Assembly (NCBI GenBank): GCA_963556195.1 | Contig: CAUVYP010000262.1 | Span: 1,678,201-1,742,200 of the forward strand | Length of the DNA stretch: 64,000 bases | Source of the DNA: Sepiola atlantica | Lineage: Eukaryota; Mollusca; Cephalopoda; Sepiida; Sepiolidae | Direction: 5' to 3' | Shown: piece after piece, positions 24,451 through 37,694 of the stretch | Position numbering within the stretch: the first letter of the stretch is position 1 | How the letters are laid out: each line of letters begins with the position of its first letter | Notes under the pieces: model-generated | Database searches by the model: none | What the model saw: the letters and a program-made list of their open reading frames with translations, nothing else | Told to the model about the DNA's origin: nothing | Translations under genes and position numbers: made by a program

Positions 24451-27006
24451 TTGGTTGGGTCACAACGTTTAATTGTCGGGTCACCACATTTTTTGGTTGG
24501 GTCACTACGGTTTATTGTTTGGTCACTACGTTTTATGGTTAGGTCACTACGTTTTATTATTGGGTCACTACTTTTTATGGTTGGGTCACCACTTTTATTG
24601 TTGGGTCACTACTTTTTATTGTTGGGTCACTACGTTTTATTGTTCGGTCACCACTTTTTATGTTTGGGTCACCACTTTATTGTTTAGTCACTACGTTTTA
24701 TTGATTGGTCACTACGTTTTATTGTTGGGTCACTACTTTTTATAGTTGGGTCACTACTTTTTATGGTTGGGTCACTACGTTTTATTGTTGGGTCACTACG
24801 TTTTATGGTTAGGTCACTACGTTTAATTGTTGGGTCACCACTTTTTATGGTTTAATCACTATGTTTTAATCGTTGGGTCACCACTTTTTATTGCTGGGTC
24901 ACCACTTTTTATGGTTGGGTCACGACGTTTTATTGTTGGGTCACCACTTTGTTTTTGGGTCACCACTTTTTATTGTTGGGTCACTACGTTCTAATGTTGG
25001 GTCACCACGTTTTATTGCTGGGTCACTACGTTTTATTGTTAGGTCACCACTTTTTATCGTTGGGTCACTACGTTTTATGGTTGGGTCACCACTTTTTATT
25101 GCTGGGTCACCACTTTTATTGCTGGGTACCCACTTTTTATTGTTGAGTCACTACGTTTTATTGTTGGGTTACAACATTTTTTGTTGGGTCACTACGTTTT
25201 ATTGTTTGGTCACTAGGTTTTATGGTTAGGTCACTACTTTTTATTGCTGGGTCACCACTTTTATTGTTGGGTCACCACTTTTTTGGTTGGGTCACCACTT
25301 TATTGTTAGGTAACCACTTTTTTGGTTGGGTCACTACGTTTTATTGCTGGATCACTACGTTTTATTGCTGGGTCACTACGTTTTATTGCTGGGTAACCAC
25401 TTTTTATTGCTGGGTCACTACGTTTTATGGTTGGGTCACTACGTTTTATTGTTGGGTCACTACGATTTATGGTTAGGTCACTACTTTTTATGGTTTAAAA
25501 ACTATGTTTTATCGTTGGGTCACAACATTTTATTGCTGGGTCACCACTTTTTATGGTTGGGTCACTACGTTTAATTGTTGGGTCACCATATTTTTTGGTT
25601 GGGTCACTACGTTTTATTGTTTGGTCACTACGTTTTATTGTTAGGTCACTACGTTTTATTGTTGGGTCACCACTTTCTATGGTTGGGTCACAACGTTTTA
25701 TTGTTTGGTCACCACATTTTTTGGTTGGGTCACTACGTGTCATGGTTAGGTCACTACTTTTTATTGTTGGGTCACCACTTTTATTGTCGGGTCACCACTT
25801 TTTAGGTTGGGTCACCACTTTATTGTTAGGTCACTACTTTTTTGGTTAGGTCACCACGTTTTATTGCTGGGTCCCTCCTTTTTTGGTTGGGTCACAACGT
25901 TTAATTGTCGGGTCACCACATTTTTTGGTTGGGTCACTACGGTTTATTGTTTGGTCACTACGTTTTATGGTTAGGTCACTACGTTTTATTATTGGGTCAC
26001 TACTTTTTATGGTTGGGTCACCACTTTTATTGTTGGGTCACTACTTTTTATTGTTGGGTCACTACGTTTTATTGTTCGGTCACCACTTTTTATGTTTGGG
26101 TCACCACTTTATTGTTTAGTCACTACGTTTTATTGATTGGTCACTACGTTTTATTGTTGGGTCACTACTTTTTATAGTTGGGTCACTACTTTTTATGGTT
26201 GGGTCACTACGTTTTATTGTTGGGTCACTACGTTTTATGGTTAAGTCACTACGTTTAATTGTTGGGTCACCACTTTTTATGGTTTAATCACTATGTTTTA
26301 ATCGTTAGGTCACCACTTTTTATTGCTGGGTCACCACTTTTTATGGTTGGGTCACGACGTTTTATTGTTGGGTCACCACTTTGTTTTTGGGTCACCACTT
26401 TTTATTGTTGGGTCACTACGTTCTAATGTTGGGTCACCACGTTTTATTGCTGGGTCACTACGTTTTATTGTTAGGTCACCACTTTTTATCGTTGGGTCAC
26501 TACGTTTTATGGTTGGGTCACCACTTTTTATTGCTGGGTCACCACTTTTATTGCTGGGTACCCACTTTTTATTGTTGAGTCACTACGTTTTATTGTTGGG
26601 TTACAACATTTTTTGTTGGGTCACTACGTTTTATTGTTTGGTCACTAGGTTTTATGGTTAGGTCACTACTTTTTATTGCTGGGTCACCACTTTTATTGTT
26701 GGGTCACCACTTTTTTGGTTGGGTCACCACTTTATTGTTAGGTAACCACTTTTTTGGTTGGGTCACTACGTTTTATTGCTGGATCACTACGTTTTATTGC
26801 TGGGTCACTACGTTTTATTGCTGGGTAACCACTTTTTATTGCTGGGTCACTACGTTTTATGGTTGGGTCACTACGTTTTATTGTTGGGTCACTACGATTT
26901 ATGGTTAGGTCACTACTTTTTATGGTTTAAAAACTATGTTTTATCGTTAGGTTACAACATTTTATTGCTGGGTCACCACTTTTTATGGTTGGGTCACTAC
27001 GTTTAA
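24451..27006 (+). repeat. Higher-order repeat: 1432-bp period
   Basis: Blocks at 24451, 24473, 24949, 25222, 25326, 25553 and 25575 all recur at +1432, with single-base differences only. Confidence 0.9.
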
Positions 27007-30000
27007 TTGTTGGGTCACCATATTTTTTGGTTGGGTCACTACGTTTTATTGTTTGGTCACTACGTTTTATTGTTAGGTCACTACGTTTTATTGTTGGGTC
27101 ACCACTTTCTATGGTTGGGTCACAACGTTTTATTGTTTGGTCACCACATTTTTTGGTTGGGTCACTACGTTTTATTGTTTGGTCACTACGTTTTATTGTT
27201 TAGTCACTACGTTTTATTGCTTAGTAACTACGTTTTATTGTTGGGTCACTACTTTTTATGGTTGGGTCACTACGTTTTATTGTAGCGTCACTACGTTTTA
27301 TCGTTGGGTCACCACTTTTTATTGCTGGGTCACCACTTTTTATTGTTGGGTCACTACGTTTTATGGTAAAGTCACTACGTTTTATTGTTGGGTCACCACT
27401 TTTTTTGCTTTGGTCACCACTTTTTATTGTTGGGTCACTACGTTTTAATGGTGGGTCACCACGTTTCTTGCTGGGTCACTGCATTTATTGTTAGGTCACC
27501 ACTTTTTATGGTTGGTCACTACGTTTATGGTTGGGTCACCACTTTTTATTGTTGGGTCACCACTTTTTATAGCTGGGTCACCACTTTTATTGTTGAGTCA
27601 CTACGTTTTATTGTTGGGTCACCACATTTTTTGGTTGGGTCACTACGTTTCATAGTATGGTCACTACGTTTTATGGGAAGGTCACTACTTTTTATTGCTG
27701 GGTCACCATTTTTATTGTTGGGTCACCACTTTTTATCGTTGAGTCACTACGTTTTATGGTTGGGTCACCACTTTTCATTGCTGGGTCACCACTTTTTATT
27801 GCTGGGTCACCACTTTTTATTGCTGGGTCACCACTTTATGGTTGGGTCACTACGTTTGATTGTTGAGTCACCACATTTTTTGGTTGGGTCACTACGTTTT
27901 ATTGTTTGGTCACTACGTTTTATTGTTGGGTCACCACTTTTTATGGTTTGGTCACTACGTTTTATTGTTGGGTCACCACTTTTTTGGTTGGGTCACTACT
28001 TTATTGTTAGGTCACCACTTTTATTGTTGGGTCACTACGTTTTATGGTTAAGTCACTACGTTTTATTGTTTGGTCACCACTTTTTTTGGTTGGGTCACTA
28101 CGTTTTATTGTTGGGTCACCACTTTATTTTTGGGTCACCACTTCTTATTGTTGGGTCACTACGTTCTAATGTTGGGTCACCACGTTTTATTGCTGGGTCA
28201 CTACGTTTTATTGTTAGGTCACCACTTTTTATCGTTGGGTCACTACGTTTTATGGTTGGGTCACCACTTTTTATTGCTGGGTCACCACTTTTATTGCTGG
28301 GTACCCACTTTTTATTGTTGAGTCACTACGTTTTATTGTTGGTCACAACATTTTTTGTTGGGTCACTACGTGTTATGGTTAGGTCACCACATTTTTATTG
28401 TTGGGTCACTACGTTTTATTGTTGGGTCACCACTTTTTATTGTTGGGTCATCACTTTTTATTGCTGAGTCACCACTTTTATTGTTGGGTCACCACTTTTT
28501 ATTGTTGGGTCACTACGTTTTATTGTTGGGTCACCACTTTTTATTGTTTGGTCACTACGTTTTATTGTTGGGTCACCACATTTTTTGTTGGGTCACTACG
28601 TGTTATGGTTAGGTCCCTACGTTTTATGGTTAGGTCACTACTTTTTATTGCTGGGTCACCACCTGTATTGTTGGGTCACCACTTTATTGGTTGGGTCACC
28701 ACTTTATTGTTAGGTCACCACTTTTTTGGTTGGGTCACTACGTTTTATTGCTGGGTCACTACGTTTTATTGCTGGGTAACCACTTTTTATTGCTGGGTCA
28801 CTACGTTTTATGGTTGGGTCACTACGTTTTATTGTTTGGTCACTACGATTTATGGTTAGGTCACTACTTTTTATGGTTTAAAAACTATGTTTTATCGTTG
28901 GGTCACAACATTTTATTGCTGGGTCACCACTTTTTATGGTTGGGTCACTACGTTTAATTGTTGGGTCACCATATTTTTTGGTTGGGTCACTACGTTTTAT
29001 TGTTTGGTCACTACGTTTTATTGTTAGGTCACTACGTTTTATTGTTGGGTCACAACATTTTATTGCTGGGTCACCACTTTTTATGGTTGGGTCACTACGT
29101 TTAATTGTTGGGTCACCATATTTTTTGGTTGGGTCACTACGTTTTATTGTTTGGTCACTACGTTTTATTGTTAGGTCACTACGTTTTATTGTTGGGTCAC
29201 CACTTTCTATGGTTGGGTCACCACTTTTTATTGTTGGGTCACTACGTTTTAATGGTGGGTCACCACGTTTCTTGCTGGGTCACTGCATTTATTGTTAGGT
29301 CACCACTTTTTATGGTTGGTCACTACGTTTATGGTTGGGTCACCACTTTTTATTGTTGGGTCACCACTTTTTATAGCTGGGTCACCACTTTTATTGTTGG
29401 GTCACTACGTTTATTGTTGGGTAACCACATTTTGTGGTTGGGTCACTACGTTTTATAGTTAGGTCACTACGTTTTATGGGAAGGTCACTACTTTTTATTG
29501 CTGGGTCACCACTTTTATTGTTGGGTCACCACTTTTTATCGTTGAGTCACTACGTTTTATGGTTGGGTCACCACTTTTTATTGCTGGGTCACCACTTTTT
29601 ATTGCTGGGTCACCACTTTTATTGTCGGGTCACCACTTTATGGTTGGGTCACTACGTTTGATTGTTGAGTCACCACATTTTTTGGTTGGGTCACTACGTT
29701 TTATTGTTTGGTCACTACGTTTTATTGTTGGGTCACCACTTTTTATGGTTGGGTCACTACGTTTTATTGTTGGGTCACCACTTTTTTGGTTGGGTCACTA
29801 CTTTATTGTTAGGTCACCACTTTTATTGTTGGGTCACTACGTTTTATGGTTGGGTCACTACGTTTTATGGTTCGGTCACTACGTTTTATTGTTGGGTCAC
29901 CACTTTCTATGGTTGGGTCACAACGTTTTATTGTTTGGTCACCACATTTTTTGGTTGGGTCACTACGTTTTATTGTTTAGTCACTACGTTTTATTGTTTA

Positions 30001-30636
30001 GTCACTACGTTTTATTGTTGGGTCACTACTTTTTATGGTTGGGTCACTACGTTTTATTGTAGCGTCACTACGTTTTATCGTTGGGTCACCACTTTTTATT
30101 GCTGGGTCACCACTTTTTATTGTTGGGTCACTACGTTTTATGGTAAAGTCACTACGTTTTATTGTTGGGTCACCACTTTTTTTGCTTGGGTCACCACTTT
30201 TTATTGTTGGGTCACTACGTTTTAATGGTGGGTCACCACGTTTCTTGCTGGGTCACTGCATTTATTGTTAGGTCACCACTTTTTATGGTTGGTCACTACG
30301 TTTATGGTTGGGTCACAACTGTTTATTGTTAGGTCACCACTTTTTATAGCTGGGTCACCACTTTTATTGTTGGGTCACTACGTTTTATTGTTGGGTCACC
30401 ACATTTTTTGGTTGGGTCACTACGTTTTATAGTTAGGTCACTACGTTTTATGGGAAGGTCACTACTTTTTATTGCTGGGTCACCACTGTTTATCGTTGAG
30501 TCACTACGTTTTATGGTTGGGTCACCACTTTTTATTGCTGGGTCACAACTTTTTATTGCTGGGTCACCACTTTTTATTGCTGGGTCACCACTTTTATTGT
30601 CGGGTCACCACTTTATGGTTGGGTCACTACGTTTGA

Positions 30637-32560
30637 TTGTTGAGTCACCACATTTTTTGGTTGGGTCACTACGTTTTATTGTTTGGTCACTACGTTTTAT
30701 TGTTGGGTCACCACTTTTTATGGTTGGGTCACTACGTTTTATTGTTGGGTCACCACTTTTTATGGTTGGGTCACTACGTTTTATTGTTGGGTCACCACTT
30801 TTTTGGTTGGGTCACTACTTTATTGTTAGGTCACCACTTTTATTGTTGGGTCACTACGTTTTATGGTTGGGTCACTACGTTTTATGGTTAGGTCACTACG
30901 TTTTATTGTTTGACTACCACTTTTTATGGTTGAGTCACTACGTTTTATGGTTAAGTCACTACGTTTTATTGTTTGGTCACCACTTTTTTTGGTTGGGTCA
31001 CTACGTTTTATTGTTGGGTCACCACTTTATTTTTGGGTCACCACTTTTTATTGTTGGGTCATTACGTTCTTATGTTGGGTCACCACGTTTTATTGCTGGG
31101 TCACTACGATTTATGGTTAGGTCACTACTTTTTATGGTTTAAACACTGTGTTTTATCGTTGGGTCACCACTTTTTATTGCTGGGTCACCACTTTTTCTGG
31201 TTGGGTCACTACGTTTAATTGTTGGGTCACCATATTTTTTGGTTGGGTCACTACGTTTTATTGTTTGGTCACTACGTTTTATTGTTAGGTCACTACGTTT
31301 TATTGTTAGGTCACCACTTTCTATGGTTGGGTCACAACGTTTTATTGTTTGGTCACCACATTTTTTGGTTGGGTCACTACGTTTTATTGTTTGGTCACTA
31401 CGTTTTATTGTTTAGTCACTACGTTTTATTGCTTAGTAACTACGTTTTATTGTTGGGTCACTACTTTTTATGGTTGGGTCACCACTTTTTATCGTTGAGT
31501 CACTACGTTTTATGGTTGGGTCACAACTTTTTATTGCTGGGTCACCACTTTTTATTGCTGGGTCACCACTTTTATTGTCGGGTCACCACTTTATAGTTGG
31601 GTCACTACGTTTGATTGTTGAGTCACCACATTTTTTGGTTGGGTCACTACGTTTTATTGTTTGGTCACTACGTTTTATTGTTGGGTCACCACTTTTTATG
31701 GTTGGGTCACTACGTTTTATTGTTGGGTCACCACTTTTTTGGTTGGGTCACTATTTTATTGTTAGGTCACCACTTTTATTGTTGGGTCACTACGTTTTAT
31801 GGTTGGGTCACTACGTTTTATGGTTAGGTCACTACGTTTTATTGTTTGACTACCACTTTTTATGGTTGAGTCACTACGTTTTATGGTTAAGTCACTACGT
31901 TTTATTGTTTGGTCACCACTTTTTTTGGTTGGGTCACTACGTTTTATTGTTGGGTCACCACTTTATTTTTGGGTCACCACTTTTTATTGTTGGGTCACTA
32001 CGTTCTAATGTTGGGTCACCACGTTTTATTGCTGGGTCACTACGATTTATGGTTAGGTCACTACTTTTTATGGTTTAAACACTGTGTTTTATCGTTGGGT
32101 CACCACTTTTTATTGCTGGGTCACCACTTTTTATGGTTGGGTCACTACGTTTAATTGTTGGGTCACCATATTTTTTGGTTGGGTCACTACGTTTTATTGT
32201 TTGGTCACTACGTTTTATTGTTAGGTCACTACGTTTTATTGTTAGGTCACTACGTTTTATTGTTAGGTCACCACTTTCTATGGTTGGGTCACAACGTTTT
32301 ATTGTTTGGTCACCACATTTTTTGGTTGGGTCACTACGTTTTATTGTTTGGTCACTACGTTTTATTGTTTAGTCACTACGTTTTATTGCTTAGTAACTAC
32401 GTTTTATTGTTGGGTCACTACTTTTTATGGTTGGGTCACCACTTTTTATCGTTGAGTCACTACGTTTTATGGTTGGGTCACCACTTTTTATTGCTGGGTC
32501 ACCACTTTTTATTGCTGGGTCACCACTTTTTATTGTTGGGTCACTACGTTTTATGGTAAA
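30637..32560 (+). repeat. Higher-order repeat: ~936-978-bp period
   Basis: Blocks at 30973 and 31219 recur at +936, 31470 at +957 and 30637 at +978. The differences of 21 and 42 bp are whole monomers gained or lost. Confidence 0.85.
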
Positions 32561-34969
32561 GTCACTCCGTTTTATTGTTGGGTCACCACTTTTTTTGCTT
32601 GGGTCACCACTTTTTATTGTTGGGTCACTACGTTTTAATGGTGGGTCACCACGTTTCTTGCTGGGTCACTGCGTTTTATTGTTAGGTCACCACTTTTTAT
32701 GGTTGGGCACTGCGTTTTATTGTTAGGTCACCACTTTTTATGGTTGGTCACTACGTTTATGGTTGGGTCACCACTTTTTATTGTTGGGTCATCACTTTTT
32801 ATAGCTGGGTCACCACTTTCATTGTTGGGTCACTACGTTTTATTGTTGGGTCACCACATTTTTTGGTTGGGTCACTACGTTTTATAGTTAGGTCACTACG
32901 TTTTATGGGAAGGTCACTACTTTTTATTGCTGGGTCACCACTTTTATTGTTGGGTAACAACTTTTTATCGTTGAGTCACTACGTTTTATGGTTGGGTCAC
33001 CACTTTTTATTGCTGGGTCACCACGTTTTATTGCTGGGTCACCACTTTTTATTGCTGGGTCACCACTTTTATTGTCGGGTCACCACTTTATGGTTGGGTC
33101 ACTACGTTTGATTGTTGAGTCACTACATTTTTTGGTTGGGTCACTACGTTTTAATGGTTGGGTCACTTCGTTTTATTGTTGGGTCACCACTTTTTTGGTT
33201 GGGTCACTACTTTATTGTTAGGTCACCACTTTTATTGTTTAGTCACTACGTTTTATTGCTGGGTCACTACGTTTTATTGCTGGGTCACTACATTTTATTG
33301 CTGGGTCACCACTTGTTATGGTTGGGTCACTACGTTTTATTGTTGCGCTACTACGTTTTATCGTTGGGTCACCACTTTTTATTGCTGGGTCACTACGTGT
33401 TATGGTTAGGTCCCTACGTTTTATGGTTAGGTCACTACTTTTTATTGCTGGGTCACCACTTTTATTGTTGTGTCACCACTTTTTTGGTTAGGTCACCACT
33501 TTATTGTTAGGTCACCACGTTTTTGGTTGGGTCACTACGTTTTATTGCTGGGTCCCTCCTCTTTTGGTTGGGTCACCACGTTTTATTGCTGGATCACTAC
33601 GTTTTATTGCTGGGTCACTACGTTTTATTGCTGGGTAACCACTTTTTATTGCTGGGTCACTACGTTTTATAGTTGGGTCACTATGTTTTATTGTTGGGTC
33701 ACTACGATTTATGGTTAGGTCACGACTTTTTATGGTTTAAACACTATGTTTTATCGTTGGGTCACAACTTTTTATTGCTGGGTCACCACTTTTTATGGTT
33801 GGGTCACTACGTTTAATTGTTGGGTCACCACATTTTTTGGTTGGGTCACTACGTTTTATAGTTTGGTCATTACGTTTTATGGTTAGGTCACTACGTTTTA
33901 TTGTAGGGTCACCACTTTTTTTGGTTGGGTCACAACGTTTTATTGTTGGGTCACCACTTTTTATTGTTTAGTCACTACGTTTTATTGCTGGGTCACTACG
34001 TTTTATTGTTGGGTCACCACTTTTTATGGTTGGGTCACCACTTTTTATGGTTGGTCACTACGTTTTATGGTTGGGGCACTACGTTTCATTGTTGGGTCAC
34101 TACGATTTATGGTAAGGTCACTACGTTTTATTGTTGGGTCACCACTTCTTATTACTGGGTCACCACTTTTTATTGCTGGGTCACCACTTTTTATTGTTGG
34201 GTCACTATTTTAATTGTTGGGTCACTACTTTTTAATGTTAGTCACAACGTTTTATTGTTGGGTCACCACTTCTTATTGCTGGGTCATCACTTTTATCGTT
34301 GAGTCACAGCTTTTTATTGCTGGGTCACTACGTTTTATTGTTGGGTCATTGAGTTTTATTGTTGCGCCCCACTGTATTGTTGGTCACCACTTATTATTGT
34401 TGGGTCACAACTTGTTATTGCTGGGTCACCACTTTTTATTGCTGGGTCACTACGATTTATTGTTGGGTCACCACTTTTGATGGTTGGGTCACTACGTTTT
34501 ATTCTTGGGTCACTACGATTTATGGTTAGATCACCACGTTTTATTGTTGGGTCACCACTTTTTATTGTTGGGTCACCACTTTATTGTTTGGTCACCACAT
34601 TTTATTGTTGGGTCACCCCGTTTTAATGTTGGGCCACATTGTTTTATTGCTGGGTCACCACTTTTTATTGTTGAGTCACCACTTTTTATGGTTGGGTCAC
34701 TACGTTTTATTGTTGGGTCACTACTTTTTATGGTTGGGTCACCACTTTTTATGGTTGGGTCACTACGTTTTATGGTGTGGTCCTCAATTTTTATGGTTGG
34801 CTCACTACGTTTTATTGTTGGGTCACTACGTTTTATGGTTGGGTCACTACGTTTTATGGTTAGGTCACTACGTTTTATTGTTTGACTACCACTTTTTATG
34901 GTTGAGTCACTACGTTTTATGGTTAAGTCACTACGTTTTATTGTTGGGTCACCACTTTTTATGGTTTAA

Positions 34970-35550
34970 TCATATTAAATAACGTCGACATAAGTAAAGT
35001 AAGAAGAGAAATAATTATGTTACCCCATTGTGTTCATTAATATTTGTATACATATTAAATAACGTCGACACAAGTAAAGAAAGAAGAGAAATTATTATGC
35101 TTTTCCATTGTTTTCACTTATAGTTGTATACATGTTAAATTACATGTCAATAAGTAAAGTAAGAAGAGAAATAATTATGCTTCGCCATTGTTTTGACTAA
35201 TATTTGTATACATGTTAAATAATGTCTCAATAAGTAAAGTAAGAACAGAAATAATTATGCTCCGCCATTGTTTTCACTAATATTTGTATACATGTTAAAT
35301 AACGTCTCAATAAGTAAAAAGAGAAATAATTATGCTCCCCCACTGTTTCACTAATATTGTTATACATATTAAATAACGTCTCAATAAGAATAGTAAGAAG
35401 AGAAATATTTATGCTCCTCCATTGTTTTCACTAATATTTGTATACATGTTAAATAACGTCTCAATAAGTAAAGTAAGAGTATAATTATGCTCCACTACTG
35501 TTTTCACTAATATTTGTATACATATTAAATAACGTCTCAATAAGTAAAGT
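34970..35550 (+). repeat. 80-bp minisatellite ('gagaaataattatgctcc'), ~7 copies
   Basis: Units of aaataacgtctcaataagta + aagtaagaagagaaataatt + atgctcc...ttgtatacatgtt recur about every 75-82 bp. The 21-bp satellite joins it inside a unit, at ...ggtttaatcatattaaataa, with a short overlap. Confidence 0.9.
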
Positions 35551-35765
35551 GCTTCTAAAGTATAACGGTCCCTAGAAATATTGGTGCATCTAAAGTATAA
35601 TGGTCCCCAGGAATGTTGGTGCTTCTAAAGTATAACGGTCTACATGAATGTTGGTGCTTCTAAAGTATAAGTCCCTAGAAATATAGGTGCTTCTAAAGTT
35701 TGACAACCGCCCCCAGTAATGTTGGTACTTTTTAAGTATAACGGTCCCTAGAAATATTGGTGTTT
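35550..35765 (+). repeat. ~40-bp 'gcttctaaagtataacggtc' minisatellite, ~5 copies
   Basis: Units of tggtgcttctaaagtataac + ggtccctagaaatat. The inverted counterpart is at 55830-56120 in Helitron D. Confidence 0.85.
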
Positions 35766-37035
35766 CGGGCCAAATTTTTTTCTTTTTTTGAACTTAAAAT
35801 ATTTCTCAGGGTTATGGGAGAGTGAAAAAATAGTTAGGATGAGGGGCTGGAGAGATTGAGGGGTCAGGGAAAATTTTAGGGGCCAGGCCGAACTTTTTAG
35901 GGGTCAGGCCAGATTTTTTTCTTTGTTTTTTGTTTTGACCTCAAAATATTTCTCAGGGTTGGGGAGAGTGAAAAATTAGTGGGGATGGGGAGCTGGAGAG
36001 ATTGAGGGGTCGGGAAAATTTTAGGGGTCAGGCCGAACTTTTTAGGGATCAGGCCAAATTTTTTTCTTTTTTTGGGGGGGGGGTTTGAACTCAAAATATT
36101 TCTCAGGGTTGGGGGAGAGTGAAAAATTAGTTAGGATGAGGGGCTGGAGAGATTGAGGGGTTGAGGAAAATTTTAAGGATCAGGCCGAACTTTTTAGGGG
36201 TCAGGCCTAATTTTTTTTTTTTTTTGTTTTGAACTTAAAATATTTCTCAGGGTTGGGGGAGAGTGAAAACCGAGTTGGAATGGTGGGCTGGATAGATTGA
36301 GGGGTCGGGGAAATTTTTAGGGGTCAGGCCAGCCTTTTAAGGGATCAGACCAAATTTTTTTTTTTTTTTTTGAACTCAAAATATTTCTCAGGGTTGGGGG
36401 AGAGAGAAAAATTAGTTAGGATGAGGGGCTGGAGAGATTGAGGGGTCGGGGGAAATTTTAGGGGTCAGGCCAAATTTTTTTTTTTTTAACTCAAAATATT
36501 TCTCAAGGTTGGGGGAGAGTGAAAAACAAGTTGGAATGGGGAGCTGGAAAGATTGAGGGGTCGGGGAAATTTTAGGGGTCAGGCCGAACTTTTTAGGGGT
36601 CAGGCCAAATTTGTTTGTTTTTGTTTGATTTGAACTCAAAATATTTCTCAGGGTTTGGGGATGAGTGAAAATTAGTTAGGATTAGGGGCTGGAGAGATTG
36701 AGGGGTCGGGGAAATTTTAGGGGTCAGGCAGAACTTTTTAGGGGTCAGGCCAAATTTTTTTCTTTTTGTTTGTTTTGAACTCAAAATATTTCTCAGGGTT
36801 GGGGAGAGTGAAAAATTAGTTGGGATGGGGGCTGGAGAGATTGTGGGGTCGGGGAAAATTTTAGGGGTCAGGCCAAATTTTTTTGTTTTCTTTTTACTCA
36901 AAATATTTCTCAGGGTTGGGGGAGATTAAAACAAAATTGGGGGGGTGCGGCTTGAGATATTAGGGGTAGGGGAACATTGTAGGGGTCGGGCCAAACTTTT
37001 TAGGGGGTCGGGCGAAATTTTTTTGTTCCTTTGAA
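35765..37035 (+). repeat. G-rich ~135-bp minisatellite, ~9 copies
   Basis: Same module as 820-1526, with ggggtcaggccaaat, poly-T, gaactcaaaatatttctcag, gggttgggggagagtgaaa and gctggagagattgagg. Poly-T and poly-G lengths vary. Minus-strand ORFs of 65-102 aa are not genes. Confidence 0.9.
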
Positions 37036-37039
37036 CTTA

Positions 37040-37694
37040 AAATATTTCGTAGGTAAGTATATAGTATGCACACCAGGGCGGCGATACATACAAATATAGT
37101 ATGCGCAGCAGGGCGGCGATAGGTATATATATAGTATGTGCACCGGGGTTGCAATAGGTACGTGTATAGTAGTGCATAGAGGTGGCGATAGGTACTATAT
37201 AGCATGTGCACAGGGATGGCAGTAAGTATGTATATAGAATGCGCACCAGGGCGGTGATAGGTATATATTTAGCATGCGCTCCAAGGCGGCAATCAATACG
37301 TATATAGCACGCACACCAGGGAGGCAATAGGTACGTATTTCGCATGCACACTGGGGCGGTGATAGGAACATATTTAGCATTCACATCAGGCCGGCGATAG
37401 AGACGTATTTAGCATTTGCACCGGGGCGGCGATAGGTACGTTGTAGCATCCGCAACGGGGTGGCGATAGGTACGTATGCAGCATTCGCACTGGGGCAGCG
37501 ATAGGTACGTATGTAGCATTTACACCGGGGCAGCGATAGGTACTTGTGTAGTAGGCATACCGGGGCGGCAATAGGTACTTATATAGTATCTGCCCCGGGG
37601 CGGCGATAGGTACGTATATTGTATGTGCACCGGGGTGGCTATAGATATGTATATAGTATGAACACCGGGGCGGAGATAAGTACCTATATAGAAG
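37040..37694 (-). repeat. 35-bp minisatellite, second block in G (~18 copies)
   Basis: Same 35-bp unit as 7075-7735 and 53750-55335. It leads directly into the conserved 3' terminal module. Confidence 0.9.

Larger units (their letters stand above)
7736..34970 (+). repeat. Giant 21-bp satellite array (~27.2 kb, ~1,300 monomers)
   Basis: The basic monomers are gggtcactacgttttattgtt and gggtcaccactttttatggtt, mostly 21 bp with occasional 20- and 22-bp variants. Variation is concentrated at a few positions (ac/cc before tac, attg/atgg, leading g/a). Since 21 = 7 codons, all three plus-strand frames stay open over long distances and give 7-residue peptide repeats, up to 360 aa at 27385-28467. These are not genes. 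Long near-identical blocks recur at fixed offsets, which shows higher-order organisation. A period of 21 bp equals two turns of B-DNA, so the T-tracts are helically phased. Confidence 0.97.

Noticed and set aside
27385..28467. 360-aa open frame (and dozens of shorter ones) in 7736-34970
   Set aside because: 21-bp monomers keep all three plus-strand frames open. The peptides are 7-residue echoes in every frame, with no start context, no non-repeat domain and no preferred frame.
7736..34970. Regular spaced repeats as a CRISPR array
   Set aside because: No constant repeat alternating with unique spacers; every monomer is a variant of the same unit, and the context is eukaryotic transposons.
7736..34970. 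AGGTCA / GGGTCA words as nuclear-receptor response elements
   Set aside because: Half-sites are 21 bp apart in one direction, not the 1-5-bp spacing of receptor dimers; they follow from the monomer sequence.
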